A stretch of 64,000 nucleotides of DNA from Fodinicola feengrottensis (GTDB taxonomy: Bacteria > Actinomycetota > Actinomycetes > Mycobacteriales > HKI-0501). Shown here piece after piece: positions 47,860-57,569 of this stretch (position 1 is its first letter; each line of letters starts with the position of its first letter). The position numbers were made by a program, and so were the translations under genes. The stretch is from contig NZ_WOTO01000003.1 of NCBI RefSeq assembly GCF_010993775.1, forward strand, positions 186,001-250,000. Reading direction: 5' to 3'. Below the pieces are notes generated by a model. It was not told where the DNA came from. It worked only from the letters and a program-made list of their open reading frames with translations, and made no database searches.

Positions 47860-48397
47860 GGACACAGGGGGCTCCATCGAATGACAAGAATCGGCCCGAT
47901 GAACCTGCCGACCACGCGATCGGAGGATCCCGCGGCGGGCTGACGACCAAGATCCACGCCCTGGCCGACACCCTCTGCTGCTTGGTCACCGTCCTGCTCT
48001 CGGCCGGCCAAGCCGGCGACAACCCGTATCTGATACCGCTGCTCACCGCTCGCAAAGAGGGCGACGACAGGAAATTTCGGCTGCTGGCGGACAAGGCGTA
48101 CTCACACCCCTCGACCCGCCAGCGGCTGCGTGATCTCAAGATCCCCCACACGATTCCTGAGCGCAGCGACCAAATCCAGCATCGCAAAGCCAAAGGCTCA
48201 ACCGGCGGCCGACCACCAGCCTTCGACCCCGAGATCTACAAAGAGAACGCAACACCGTAGAACGCGCCTTCGCCGGCATCAAACAATGGCGCGCCATCGC
48301 CACCCGCTACGAGAAATACGCCACCAACTTCCTCGGCGGCGTCCACCTCGCAGCCCTCATCACCTACCACCAGGCACATCAATTAGCAGACACGCCC
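47860..48397 (+). mobile_element. 3' fragment of the IS5-family element
   Basis: Nearly identical to the DDE half of the element at 11222. Contains NDKNRPDEPADHAIG, LTTKIHALADTLCCL, LLADKAYSHPSTRQRLRDL. An extra AG in AAAGAGAACGC (about 48245) breaks the frame before the NTVERAF motif. Ends GCAGACACGCCC at 48397; about 400 bp of the 5' part are missing. Confidence 0.88.
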
Positions 48398-49857
48398 TAG
48401 GTGAGTTCGGCGGCGTAGAGGGTTTTGGTGGTAGGTCGCGGTCGGGTCGGTTGGTGTGGATGATCGGCACCACACAGCGTATGCGCGGCCGGGGCCGGCG
48501 GCGATCCCGATGTAGTCGCCGGGGAACTTGCCATCGGCCACTGCGGCGTTGTTTAGATCCGAGAGTGGTCCAGGGGGCTGCGGCTGACCGAAGTAAGCAC
48601 CGCCAAGCGATGTCGATAGTTGCTGCTGGACGTATCGGCCGTTCTGTACGGTCGTGTCTCGGGTGCCGTACGAGACGTACACCCGCCCGAAGAATGCCGC
48701 CACGCCGACGTTGACGTGGTCAGTGCCGGCCTTGCCGTGGGTCACGTCGACCGGCGTCGACCAGTGCGTACCGTCGACCGAGCGGGACAGTTGCACGGCC
48801 GTCGGGTCGGCGGAATCCCAGGCGGCGTACAGAAGGCCGGTCACTGGATCGGCGGTGGCGGAGGGTAGGCAGCAGCGGATCCCTACTGGTCCTTCGCCGG
48901 CGTCGTGGGTGATGGTGGTCGGTGCGCTCCAGGTCGCGCCGCCGTCATGGGACGTACGCGCGACCAGCAGGTCAGCGACCTCCTGTTGGGGGACTCGCGT
49001 GTGGGTGGACTCGTGGCCAGTCCGGCTCTCCGGCGCCTCGCCGCCACTGGCAGTGCCGTAGTCGATGTACGCGTCGACGATCGTGCCGTCCGGCTGGATC
49101 ATCGGCTGCGAGTTTTGGCTGAAGGTGCCCGCGTTGGTGAGGTTCACCGTCTTGCTCCAGGTCCGGCCGTGGTCGTCGGACCACCGCACGACCTGCAGCG
49201 CCGCCGTGTTGTTTCCGTTCGCATCGTACAAAAACGGCGTCCAGAACTGGTAGAGCCGGCCGCGGTGCGCACTGAACGGGCTGCGGTCGGCGATCAGGAA
49301 GTTCTTGTCGTCGCTATATGCGCAGTCGCTGCTGTAGTGCGCCAGCACCGGACGCCCGAAGGTCTGGCCGCCGTCGGTTGACCGCGACACCGCGACGGCG
49401 GTCGGGCAGCCGGTGTCGAACGCCAGCACGGACAGGTAAACGCTGCCGTCTGGCCCGAAGGTGAGAACGGGATCTGACGCGCGGTCGAACTGGCCGCCGG
49501 CGGCCTTCGTGACGCCCTGCAGTGGGGCGTGCTGCCAGTGTTTGCCGCTGTCGTGCGTCCAGGCGTACGAGATGTCGACCGCCCCGCCGTCCGGGAACCG
49601 CCCGTCGTGCGCGGCGGCGACCGCGATCCGCGGATCGATCGGCGAGATCGCGACGTCGGGTTCGACCAGCGTGTCCGGTTCGGATCCGGGTTGCGGGGCG
49701 ATGTCCTGCTCGTCGATCTGCCCGACCTGCAGAACCCGAACGGGACTGGGGGGGACCGCCGCGACGCCGCGTGCGCCGAAGTCACAAGGAATGGCAACGA
49801 AAACGCCACAGCAGCGGCACAGACGACGATCCGGCGCGGCCAAAGGTTCTGAGTCAC
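48398..49857 (-). pseudogene. Secreted sialidase/BNR-repeat beta-propeller protein, frameshifts at both ends
   Basis: About 480 residues. GTG start at 49857 (AGGATGG upstream), signal peptide RRIVVCAAAVAFSLPFLV to SAHAA. A C7 run (49748-49754) breaks the frame before VGQIDEQDIAPQPGSEPD. Propeller repeats: WTHDSGKHWQHAPL, SRSTDGGQTFGRPV, WSDDHGRTWSKTV, TSHDGGATWSAPTT, SRSVDGTHWSTPV, plus VEPDVAISPIDPRIAV. Near the 3' end a further shift would give TYHQNLYAAELT, with the stop formed at the IS5 junction. Extracellular sugar hydrolase or adhesin; the catalytic Arg triad is not certain. Confidence 0.75.
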
Positions 49858-50089
49858 GGCTACCCATCCTCTACCGGGTCGTTGGCGACTGCGGGTGCAG
49901 TCTACGACCAGTGTTGTTGAGACTGGAGACTCTCTACTCATACTCAAAGATCCAATAAGGCGGAATGACCCGCTAAGGCGCATTTGCCTAGACAATCCCG
50001 GGGCAGCTGCGGGGTAGGTCGTCCGCCGCCACGGGTATCGTGCAGAACATTTGCGGCACTCACGGACTGTTGACGATCAAGAGGCGGCA

Positions 50090-50250
50090 GTGGGTATCAG
50101 GCAGCTGGCAGCCACCACGTTATGCGTCATCATTGCGTTGGCGGCATGGGTAGCGCCTGCCGCAGCCGTGTCGATCCCGACTTTGTCGGGCTGAGCGTTA
50201 CACCAGCGACGGCCGTGGTCGGCGATCAGGTCACGGTTGCGGCAACGGTC
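50090..50250 (+). pseudogene. Truncated relative of the 15552 secreted protein
   Basis: GTGGGTATCAGGCAGCTGGC onward matches the start of the gene at 15552 over about 160 bases (GIRQLAA, LAAWVAPAAA, VVGDQVTVAATV in shifting frames), with small deletions and a stop. It ends where an integrase-like 29-bp segment begins. Confidence 0.75.
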
Positions 50251-50251
50251 A

Positions 50252-50280
50252 GCCCAGGATGTTTCCTTCGTGTCATTGGG
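50252..50280 (+). repeat. 29-bp match to the integrase 3' end
   Basis: GCCCAGGATGTTTCCTTC and TCATTGGG match 9782-9810 at 27 of 29 positions. On the minus strand both read as NxxKETSWA, from the integrase tail. It may mark an end of a former integrated element. Confidence 0.6.
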
Positions 50281-50289
50281 TGACCACTG

Positions 50290-50953
50290 GTGTTCACCCG
50301 CGACATGCTTTGGGATCTGGAGACCCGAAAGGCCCGTCACCCGGATGTCTTCATCCCGTACGTGCTGGCCACCGGCAGCGCGGCCGCCTGGGGCGATGGG
50401 CGATATCTTCGTCCGCAGGTCGACGGAATCGCCGGGCCGTTATCGGTCGTGACAAACGCGTTGCCCGAATGCCTGGTCTTCGGGCCCGAACGCCTGGCCC
50501 TGAGGGCCAATCGCGGATCGGCGTTCGTGGATAGCGTGAGTTCGATGAAACCTGACGTTTGGGTAGACCCTTCTGGTGAGCGGATCAACACAGGGGTCAT
50601 TACCGCATTGTTGACAATATCACTGATCGCTATCGTCTTGGTCGGCTGCATACTCGACTTTTCCTATTTCTTGGGGGTTTGGGATCTCCTTCAGACCTGG
50701 TGTTCCGGGCATCCGGAGCCTGGCGTCCCCGACCAGCCGCTGATACCCAGCTGCCAGCCCACACCAGGAGGCGATCAGCTCGAGCTCTATTTTGTTTTTC
50801 GGCGGTCACCTGATAGGAATCATGCTGGGGTTTGTCGCACTCATTCGGCAGTGCTTTCACCGCCATGGCCTGACCTGGTCGATCGTTGGTTGGGTGGCGT
50901 TCCTCGGTTCGCTGGGCTTTTCCTATTGCTATGCACTTCGACTCTACCGCTAG
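50290..50953 (+). pseudogene. Two-helix membrane protein of unknown function, one frameshift
   Basis: About 220 residues. Soluble N-terminal part (HPDVFIPYVLATGSAAAWGD, DGIAGPLSVVTNALPECLV), membrane helix GVITALLTISLIAIVLVG, then after a shift near 50780 SSSILFFGGHLIGIMLGFVA and WSIVGWVAFLGSLGFSYCYA. The true start may be lost at the 50280 junction. No family recognised. Confidence 0.5.
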
Positions 50954-50970
50954 ACCGGCGGGTCGGGTCG

Positions 50971-51100
50971 GTTTGCCAGGCCTCTGGAAAGAAAACGCCG
51001 CGTCGGTGGCCGTTGCCAGGCGCATAGGACACGAGTATCTCCGTGAGGTTGAAATCAACGGAAAACAACGTCTCCTCTACCACCAGCGACGCCCCGGAAG
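50971..51100 (+). pseudogene. C-terminal fragment of a GNAT acetyltransferase
   Basis: Reads LPGLWKENAASVAVARRIGH and EYLREVEINGKQRLLYHQR, the EN.AS..VA.R.G last motif and closing strand of GNAT enzymes. The acetyl-CoA-binding part is missing. Confidence 0.6.
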
Positions 51101-51283
51101 CCTGATAACTGCTCGGCGGACGGGCCAGTCTTCCGGCGCAGTAAAACTATCGAGACAACCCCTGAAACAGCCCGGTTTTTACTGGCGCTCGGACAGTGCG
51201 CCCAATGGTGCGACGTTACGTGCATCACTCCGAGCAGGAAGTAGACATGTGGCGGCGGCAGGCATGCGTGAGAAACTGCGATC

Positions 51284-51799
51284 ATGAATACGGGTAAGCG
51301 GGTGGAAGAGGTTGAGGCAAGCCGCGCAGTGGGATGGGTGTTACGTTCCGCGAGTCTGGCCGACCTCGAGATGATCGCCGAGCTACGGGCCGTGGTAATG
51401 CGACCGGATCTGGAACGATTGGGTCGTTTCGACAAACATCGCGTACGGCAGCGGTTGCGGGATTCGTTCTCCGCGCAGCACACGTCGATCATCCTGGCCG
51501 ACGATGCGTTCGCGGGCTGTGTCACCTTGCGACCAGTGGAGAGCGGGCTGTTGCTGGAACATTTTTATCTTGAACCGGGCCTTCAGGGTCGGGGACTCGG
51601 CTCGGCTGTCCTGCGTACGCTGCTGGAGCGAGCCGACGCTGACGGTGCGCCGGTCCGCCTGAATGTCTTGCAGGGCAGTGCTGCTCGTCGGCTCTACGAC
51701 CGCCACGGGTTCACCGTCGAGGAGCAGAACCCGATCGATATCTACATGGCGTGCGGATGCCGGAATCGCCGTGAATTGGCAGGCGCTCGTCGCCGATGA
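51284..51799 (+). CDS. GNAT-family N-acetyltransferase
   Basis: 171 residues, intact. WVLRSASLADLEMIAELRAV, FAGCVTLRPVESGLLLEHFY, acetyl-CoA loop LEPGLQGRGLGSAVLRTLL, VLQGSAARRLYDRHGFTVEE. Transfers an acetyl group to an unknown amine. Start ATG at 51284; the N-terminal 15 residues are not conserved, so a later start is possible. Confidence 0.9.
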   Translation: MNTGKRVEEVEASRAVGWVLRSASLADLEMIAELRAVVMRPDLERLGRFDKHRVRQRLRDSFSAQHTSIILADDAFAGCVTLRPVESGLLLEHFYLEPGLQGRGLGSAVLRTLLERADADGAPVRLNVLQGSAARRLYDRHGFTVEEQNPIDIYMACGCRNRRELAGARRR

Positions 51800-52095
51800 A
51801 GCGGCGTCGGCTCGGTAGTCGCCGTTGGTCATGCGCGGAAGAAACTGGCGGTCACGTCGGGATCTTCGACAGTAGCCTGAGGCTTTGGTTGCCCGGATCG
51901 GCGCCGGTGAAATGGATCACCCCGACCGCCTCGCCCCCGAGCATGTTGCTGTTCAATCTCTGGATAACCGCTGCGGTGATCGCGGCAATGATCTGCTGGC
52001 GGGTCGTACGACGGATCCGGCGCCCGTCTGAGCCAAACGCTGTGCAGTTGGCCTCCGTAAGCGCGAAATTCGATGCAGGTCTGTTGTCTGGACGG

Positions 52096-52713
52096 TCAGG
52101 CAGAAATCCGCGCGCAAAGAGCCTCCGCAAGTTTCATCAATGCGTCGGGATCTTCTACGGAGGCCAGCCGGATTTCACCCTGAATGTATTCGAACGTGCC
52201 GATCGATACGGCGATCAGCGCGGCACGCAACTCCGGGTCGAGAATGGCGGCGGCATCGTCGCGCGTGCCGACCAAAACCCGGAAACGGCCGTCAAAAAAA
52301 ACCGCGTCGCCGGTCCGCACCTCAATCAACGAGGCCCGGCGATGCGATGCCAGCCGAAGATGGCGGGCGCGCGCAGACACATAGCGGGTGGAGTTGCGCG
52401 GCTTCAGCAGCGAGACCTGAACGTACTCGGTGCCCGACGCGCCAGTTCGCGACGACTTCTCCCGCAAGAACCGAACACCTATTTCTACCCGACCGAAGCG
52501 TCCGCGATATTCCTGCTTTTTTCGAGATACTTGGATCAAGCCCCACCGCTGCGCGAATTCGGCTTGTTTGGCGGAGCCCTTTCGTCGGATCAAGAAATGG
52601 ATGACAAGGCCCACGACCGCGAGGCCAATGAGGTAAGGGACTACGACCACTGCGTTACCGTGCGCCGTCACTGCCACGGCAGATGTCGGAATCACAATAT
52701 AAAACAACGCCAT
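52096..52713 (-). CDS. Membrane-anchored protein of unknown function (DUF3137-like layout)
   Basis: 206 residues from ATG 52713 (GGGGGCAGGG upstream). Two membrane helices (MALFYIVIPTSAVAVTAHG, VVVVPYLIGLAVVGLVIHFL), then a cytoplasmic domain: GRFGRVEIGVRFLREKSSRT, GTEYVQVSLLKPRNSTRYVS, GDAVFFDGRFRVLVGTRDDA, ILDPELRAALIAVSIGTFEYI. The ending (D..F-F.V-D.....LDPELRAAL) resembles DUF3137-type proteins. Role unknown. Confidence 0.6.
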   Translation of the reverse strand: MALFYIVIPTSAVAVTAHGNAVVVVPYLIGLAVVGLVIHFLIRRKGSAKQAEFAQRWGLIQVSRKKQEYRGRFGRVEIGVRFLREKSSRTGASGTEYVQVSLLKPRNSTRYVSARARHLRLASHRRASLIEVRTGDAVFFDGRFRVLVGTRDDAAAILDPELRAALIAVSIGTFEYIQGEIRLASVEDPDALMKLAEALCARISA

Positions 52714-52901
52714 CCCTGCCCCCATGCACGTCAGATGTCGGGAGGGTAACGGGGATCCTCGCAGCGCAGGTTCCGATGCGCAGTAGGCCTCCCCATCAGG
52801 CATGCGTCTTGCCTTTCAGTCACCGAGCTGACAGCCGACCCTGCCGACATGCCCGTACGAGGTGGCCGACTCGCCACCCGAGGCCGCACCTTCGCCGAGC
52901 G

Positions 52902-53081
52902 TCAGCCGGTCGAAAGGCGGAGCAGAGCCGTGGTGACGAGGCCGACGAGGCCGGCGAGCAGCATCGGTGCGCGGGTCGCTTGTGGCGTGGAGGACGACCA
53001 CAGTGTGGCTGGGGCCGACGGCAGCGCGTACTGATAGATCGCATCGCCGACCTCCGCGCAGACGGTCAGCGATGCACGCAT
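52902..53081 (-). CDS. Possible small membrane protein
   Basis: 59 residues: MRASLTVCAEVGDAIYQYAL, PATLWSSSTPQATRAPML, LAGLVGLVTTALLRLSTG (one membrane helix). The open frame extends upstream into the DinB gene end, so it may also be a fragment. 28 bases after the DinB-like gene on the same strand. Confidence 0.35.
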   Translation of the reverse strand: MRASLTVCAEVGDAIYQYALPSAPATLWSSSTPQATRAPMLLAGLVGLVTTALLRLSTG

Positions 53082-53109
53082 CCGCAGGATGCTGAGTTCG
53101 TAGTCGGCC

Positions 53110-53832
53110 CTACTCAGTGTCCTGTGCCTCGATCAGGTCGAGGTCGCGGACGCAGAAGCCGTGGTGCGCGAAGGTCTCGTTGAGCACCGTGCCGAGGCAC
53201 TGCCGCACCGTGCGGCCCCGGGCGTACGGCGGCCAGGCATCGTCGTCGGGCACCGGCGCTCGAGCGGCGGCGAGATGCGCAGCGGTGACCTCGTCGAGCC
53301 AGGCCTCGAGCTCGGCTGCCTGTGTGTCACGCACGCTCACGATCTCGTCGAGGGCCGGTTCGAGCGAGAGGTCAAGCCCGTGCGCTCCACGGTAGGGCTC
53401 GACGGTCGTCCCGATGCCCATCGGCGTGAACAGCTCCGTCGAGCCCAGGCAGCAGCGGCGGAACCACGAGTCGTGGACGAAGACCAGGTGGCGCATCGTC
53501 TGCACCGCCGACCACTCGTCGTTCACGCTGCGGCGCTCGATGCCTGGCGTACGGCGGATTCGCTCGATCGTGGCGGCCCAGCCGGCATGGAGTTGACGCG
53601 ATGCCTCGCGCAGATCGGCAGGGTCCTCGGAGCGGATCAGCACCCGCAGTGGATGACGCCGGTCGAGCTCTGCCTCGACGTACTCGGTGACCTCGACACC
53701 GTTCACCACGAGGTTGGTGATGAGCCCGTCGATCATGGCGTCCTGCATGACGACGCCGATCAGGCGTGCCCCGGTCAGGTCGCACTCGCGGAACTCCGCA
53801 CCGTGTAGATCCTCGTCGACATACCGCGTCAT
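53110..53832 (-). CDS. Pentapeptide-repeat/DinB-superfamily fusion protein
   Basis: 240 residues, intact. Residues 1-50 hold pentapeptide-like repeats (LHGAEFRECDLTGARLIGVV). Residues 75-235 are a DinB-like four-helix bundle: RQLHAGWAATIERIRR, NDEWSAVQTMRHLVFVHDSW (metal-site His), VLNETFAHHGFCVRDLDLIE (second His pair). DinB proteins act as thiol-dependent or metal-dependent transferases and maleylpyruvate-isomerase-like enzymes. The ATG at 53832 begins MTRYVDEDLHGAEF. Confidence 0.82.
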   Translation of the reverse strand: MTRYVDEDLHGAEFRECDLTGARLIGVVMQDAMIDGLITNLVVNGVEVTEYVEAELDRRHPLRVLIRSEDPADLREASRQLHAGWAATIERIRRTPGIERRSVNDEWSAVQTMRHLVFVHDSWFRRCCLGSTELFTPMGIGTTVEPYRGAHGLDLSLEPALDEIVSVRDTQAAELEAWLDEVTAAHLAAARAPVPDDDAWPPYARGRTVRQCLGTVLNETFAHHGFCVRDLDLIEAQDTE

Positions 53833-53992
53833 GCTCCGCATACTAGGTCCGAGCACCGACAAGCCAGCCTCCCGGCTTGATTTGGTGGTTCTGCTGGCGA
53901 GACCGCCGCAACCCGACATCGGCTTGGCTTGAGCTGGAGGTACGAAAGATGCCGAGCTGTGGCCGTTCTCGGTTCGGCCGGAATGTTGATGG

Positions 53993-54470
53993 TCAGATCT
54001 CCAGGTCCTTCTTCGCGGCCTGTGTGAAATCCGTGACTGCGGCCGTCAGCGTGTCGACGGCGGCGTGGTACGGCTCGGCGAAGCGTTGATCGATGGTGTT
54101 GTGGTGTCCGGGCCGGCTGTTGGCTCGGATGTCGCCGATCGAGGTGGCCAGCTCCTGCGCGGCGACGCGAACAGAGTCGGCCTTGCCGTCGACTACTTTG
54201 GGTGCGAAGAAGCGGACTTTGCTCGCGGTCGCGTGGATCTCCTCTGCCAGGGCCAGGTTCGCCGAGTCCATCGGGCCAGACTGGAGCCTGGATCATTTTC
54301 TCTGTCAGATGGATGAGTTGCGGGTAGAGATCGGTCTTGTCGGCTCGGGACAGGCGTCGGCGTTCGGTCTTACGGTTGACCATGATGTTGCTTTGAGAGG
54401 CGAGTGTGACGATGGCGCTGCCGGCCAATGCGAGGGCACCGGAGCCCCACCACGGAATTGATACGTCCAT
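53993..54470 (-). pseudogene. Membrane-anchored helical protein, one frameshift
   Basis: About 157 residues: MDVSIPWWGSGALALAGSAI-VTLASQSN (one membrane helix), KTERRRLSRADKTDLYPQL, IHLTEKMIQ, then after a shift near 54280 MDSANLALAEEIHATASKVR, LATSIGDIRANSRPGHHN, YHAAVDTLTAAVTDFTQAA. Cytoplasmic helical bundle of unknown role. Divergent from the glycosyltransferase, 33 bases apart. Confidence 0.6.
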
Positions 54471-54503
54471 GATCTGGAGAAGATAGTCGACGAGGGGAGT
54501 GGC

Positions 54504-55541
54504 GTGGCGGGGTGCGTGTTCGTGCCGTATTCGGCCGATGGGCATGTGAACCCGATGCTTCCGGTCGCTGCGGAGCTCGTACGCAGGGGCGTGCGTGTAA
54601 AGGTCGTTGCTGGCGCGCGCTTCGCGGCCAGAATTGCCGCGATCGGCGCGATTCCAGTGATCCCCGCGTTGGATCACGAGGTGGCTGTGCCGCCCAGTTG
54701 GAATCTCTCGGCAGTCATCGACCAGTGCGGGTTGACGGCCCGGCGCCGACGGGCGTGGCGGGGGGGCAGCGGCCGTTGCGTGCGTGCAGGATTTCCTGGC
54801 TGAACCTCCCGATTTGATGGTCGTCGACGTGCGCCTCCGGTGGCCCCTTCGGCTCGCCGGCCGGCTGGGTATTCGGGTGGTCCGGTTCCACACCACGTTT
54901 GCGCGCAGGGCGCGTACATCTGGCCCCGCGCTCGTCAACGTGATTCCTGAGCTGCAGCCTCGATTCGAGCGTTTCGGCCCCCGGTTCACGTTCGTTGGGC
55001 CGCTGATCGCCTCCGGTGACCCTGGACCGGTCGAACCGCCGGTAAAAGCGTTCCCGCCTGGCCCCAAGCTTCTGGTCTCGTACGGGACGGTGTTTGCTCG
55101 CCCGGCGACGTTCTATCGTGACATTGTCGACGAATTCGCCGGTACCGGCTGGACTGTGTTGCTTGCGACTGGACGTTTGCCGGTGGCAACACTTGGGGCG
55201 CTGCCGGCAAATATTGTGGCGCGCAGCTGGTTTCCACAGCGGAGCGTGCTGCCAGACGTTGATGTTTTCTTGACACACGGTGGGATGAACTCGGTGCAGG
55301 AAAGCCTGGCGGCGGGAGTCCCGATGTTGCTGGCACCTCGAAGCCGTGAGCAGCGGGGTACGGCTGCGCGGCTTGTTGGCCTGCGCTGTGGAGTTCTTGC
55401 CGCGAGAGCGGTGCGTCAGTCCGCTGAGGTGTTGATCGAGGACGCTCTCGGGTACGGGACGCCGTGCAGGCGATGCGGGATCGGCTGCGGCTGCTGCGGG
55501 CCGCTGAGGTTGCCGCCGACCAGCTGCATCAGCAGCTCTGA
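54504..55541 (+). pseudogene. UDP-glycosyltransferase (MGT/GT1 family), two frameshifts
   Basis: About 345 residues. GAGGGGAG precedes the GTG. N-terminal sugar-acceptor half: CVFVPYSADGHVNPMLPVAA, ELVRRGVRVKVVAGARFA. After a shift near 54770: FLAEPPDLMVVDVRLRWPLR, LLVSYGTVFARPATFY, FPQRSVLPDVDVFLTHGGMN (UDP-sugar site HGG-N-S), AAGVPMLLAPRSREQRGTAA. A missing C near 55455 shifts again into RDAVQAMRDRLRLLRAAE and QLHQQL stop. Glycosylates a small molecule. 60 bases before the STAND ATPase gene. Confidence 0.82.
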
Positions 55542-55601
55542 CTCGGGCAACGTGATCGGCGTCTCGGTTACTGCGCCGTCCGATAAGGTGTCAGTAACTG
55601 C

Positions 55602-57557
55602 ATGGAAGGGGACAAACACGTGGTGCAGGGGACCGTTCGGCCGCGGTTGCTGCCCAAGCGACCGGGTTTGTTCGTCAACAGAACGGGCCCGTTGGCAGAA
55701 ATACAGGGCTGGGCGCAGGACGCGATCACCGGTCAAGGAGCGAGCTTGATCGCGGTGACCGGTCAGGAGGGCCTGGGCAAGACCGCGTTGTCCGTGCTGG
55801 TAGGTCATCGGCTGGCCGCGCATTTCCCGGACGCGCACCTGTATTACGACCTGAATGGCTCGGACCCTCAGGCCAAGGTGACCGCGGCCCAGGTCGCTCG
55901 GTATTTCCTGACGCAGCTTGGTTTTAGCCCGCATAGAGTGCCTGATCGTGCTGAGGAGTGTCTCAGCATGTTGCGGAGCAGCTTGGCCGACCGCCGGGTC
56001 ATTCTGGTGCTTGACGATGTCGAGACAGTTGAACAAGTCAGGCCGCTGTTGTTCGAGTCAGCGCATGCGTTGGTCATGGTGACCAGCAGGAATCCACTTG
56101 CGTACCTTCGCGTTGATGGATTCCGGCCGCCGATCGAACTCGGCCGTTTTACCGGAGATGATGCCGCCGAGCTGATCTCGGCAATCGCCGTCGTCGCATC
56201 ATCGAGCGAGCGAGCTGCCGCAGCGCGTCTGGGCGAACTGTGCGAAGGATTGCCCTTGGCGATTGGGATTCTCGCTGTTCAATTGCCCGGACTGGGAAAC
56301 GTTGAGCTGGACGAGTTGTTGTCTGGCAGTATCCTGAAAATACTGAATGTCGAGGGCCGTCGGCCTGTCGAGGACATTTTCGACTTCACCTATCAGCGGT
56401 TGGACGAGCTCGGAGCAAAGGCTTACACGACATTCAGCTTGCTCCCGGGCATGGACTTCAGCGCGGGCCTCGCCTCTCATGTGCTGGGTGAGGACGCGAC
56501 TGTCACCGATCGGGTGCTCCGCGAGTTGACCGCCGGCTACATCCTTCACCGCAACGGCTCGCGGTACCGCTTTCACAACCTTGTCAGGGAACACGCGCTG
56601 GGGTGCGCGGCGGCGACGCTGTCCGAGGTAGATCGAGCAAACCTACTGGGAACGGCAGGGGAGTGGTATTGGCGGTTCGCGGTGAGCCACGACAAGGCCA
56701 TCAGTCGCCGGCCATTCCCCATTCCGGCACGCAGCGAATACAAAGCGATTCCAGCCGCCTTCACCGCAGCCGACAAGGTCGAGAACGGGTACGCAGGTTT
56801 TGCCGTCGAGTGGCCGAACCTCATTGCCGCCGCGCGATCCGCCCAGGCCACCGGCTCCATAGACCTCAGCGTCCTGTTTCCCATGGCGTTGTGGACGTAC
56901 GGTTATCAGACGCGCCGCATTGTTGAGCTGATCGACCTGTACGAGGCGGCGTTGGAGCGTGCCACGGACAACCGTCAACTGTGGCAGCTATACCGGGACC
57001 TCGCAGGTCTGCATGAAGGCAACAGGGATTGGCAGTCGGCAGACGTGTGCATCGCCCGTGCCTTCGCCCAGAACTATCCGGCCGGCGAGGCGAGCCTCTG
57101 GGAGTGGCGCGGGCTGACTGCTGAAGGCCGAGGCGATCTGCCTCTGGCGCTGTGGTGCTTCGGCAAGGCTCGCGAGACGGTCTCGCTGATGTGCGACACC
57201 GACCAGGAGCAGCGAGCGTACGCGTTGCTGGATCTGCACTGCGGCCGGGGCGGCCGCCCTGGGGCGACGCGACGATGACGCGGCGGCGTACGCCGAGAAT
57301 GCCCGGCGGTATTTCGCTGCGGAAGATGAGGGTGCGGTCAACTACGCGCTCAGTAGCGAGGTGCTGGGCCGAATTTTGGCCAGGCAAGGGCAGGGCGCAG
57401 CGATGCTGCACGACGCATTCGAGCAGTTGAGTGAGAGCTGGGGATCAACGCTCGGGCCGCGAGAATCGCCGCGGAGCTGGCACAGCTGTGCGATGCCGCT
57501 GGCCGTCTGGCCGATGCTGCGGAATACCGTCGCCGGGAGCAGGAGTTGAACGACTAG
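55602..57557 (+). pseudogene. STAND (NB-ARC) ATPase with TPR-like tail, two late frameshifts
   Basis: About 650 residues if read through. NB-ARC: NRTGPLAEIQGWAQDAI, Walker A VTGQEGLGKTALSVL (about 55), YYDLNGSDPQAKVTAAQ, Walker B RRVILVLDDVETVEQV, sensor LVMVTSRNPLAYL, GLPLAIG. Winged helix and helical tail: FDFTYQRLDELGAKAY, HNLVREHALGCAAATL, TPR-like ALERATDNRQLWQLYRDLAG. Shifts near 57250 and 57445 continue into NARRYFAAEDEGAVNYAL and RIAAELAQLCDAAGRLA. No SARP DNA-binding domain precedes it, so it is not an AfsR copy. A signalling or defence switch is possible. Confidence 0.85.
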
Positions 57558-57569
57558 GACCAGTGACCT

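Noticed and set aside
51852-52130. Competing open frames on both strands between the GNAT gene and the 52096 gene
   Set aside because: Both strands are open, neither shows motifs or a ribosome site; cannot choose.
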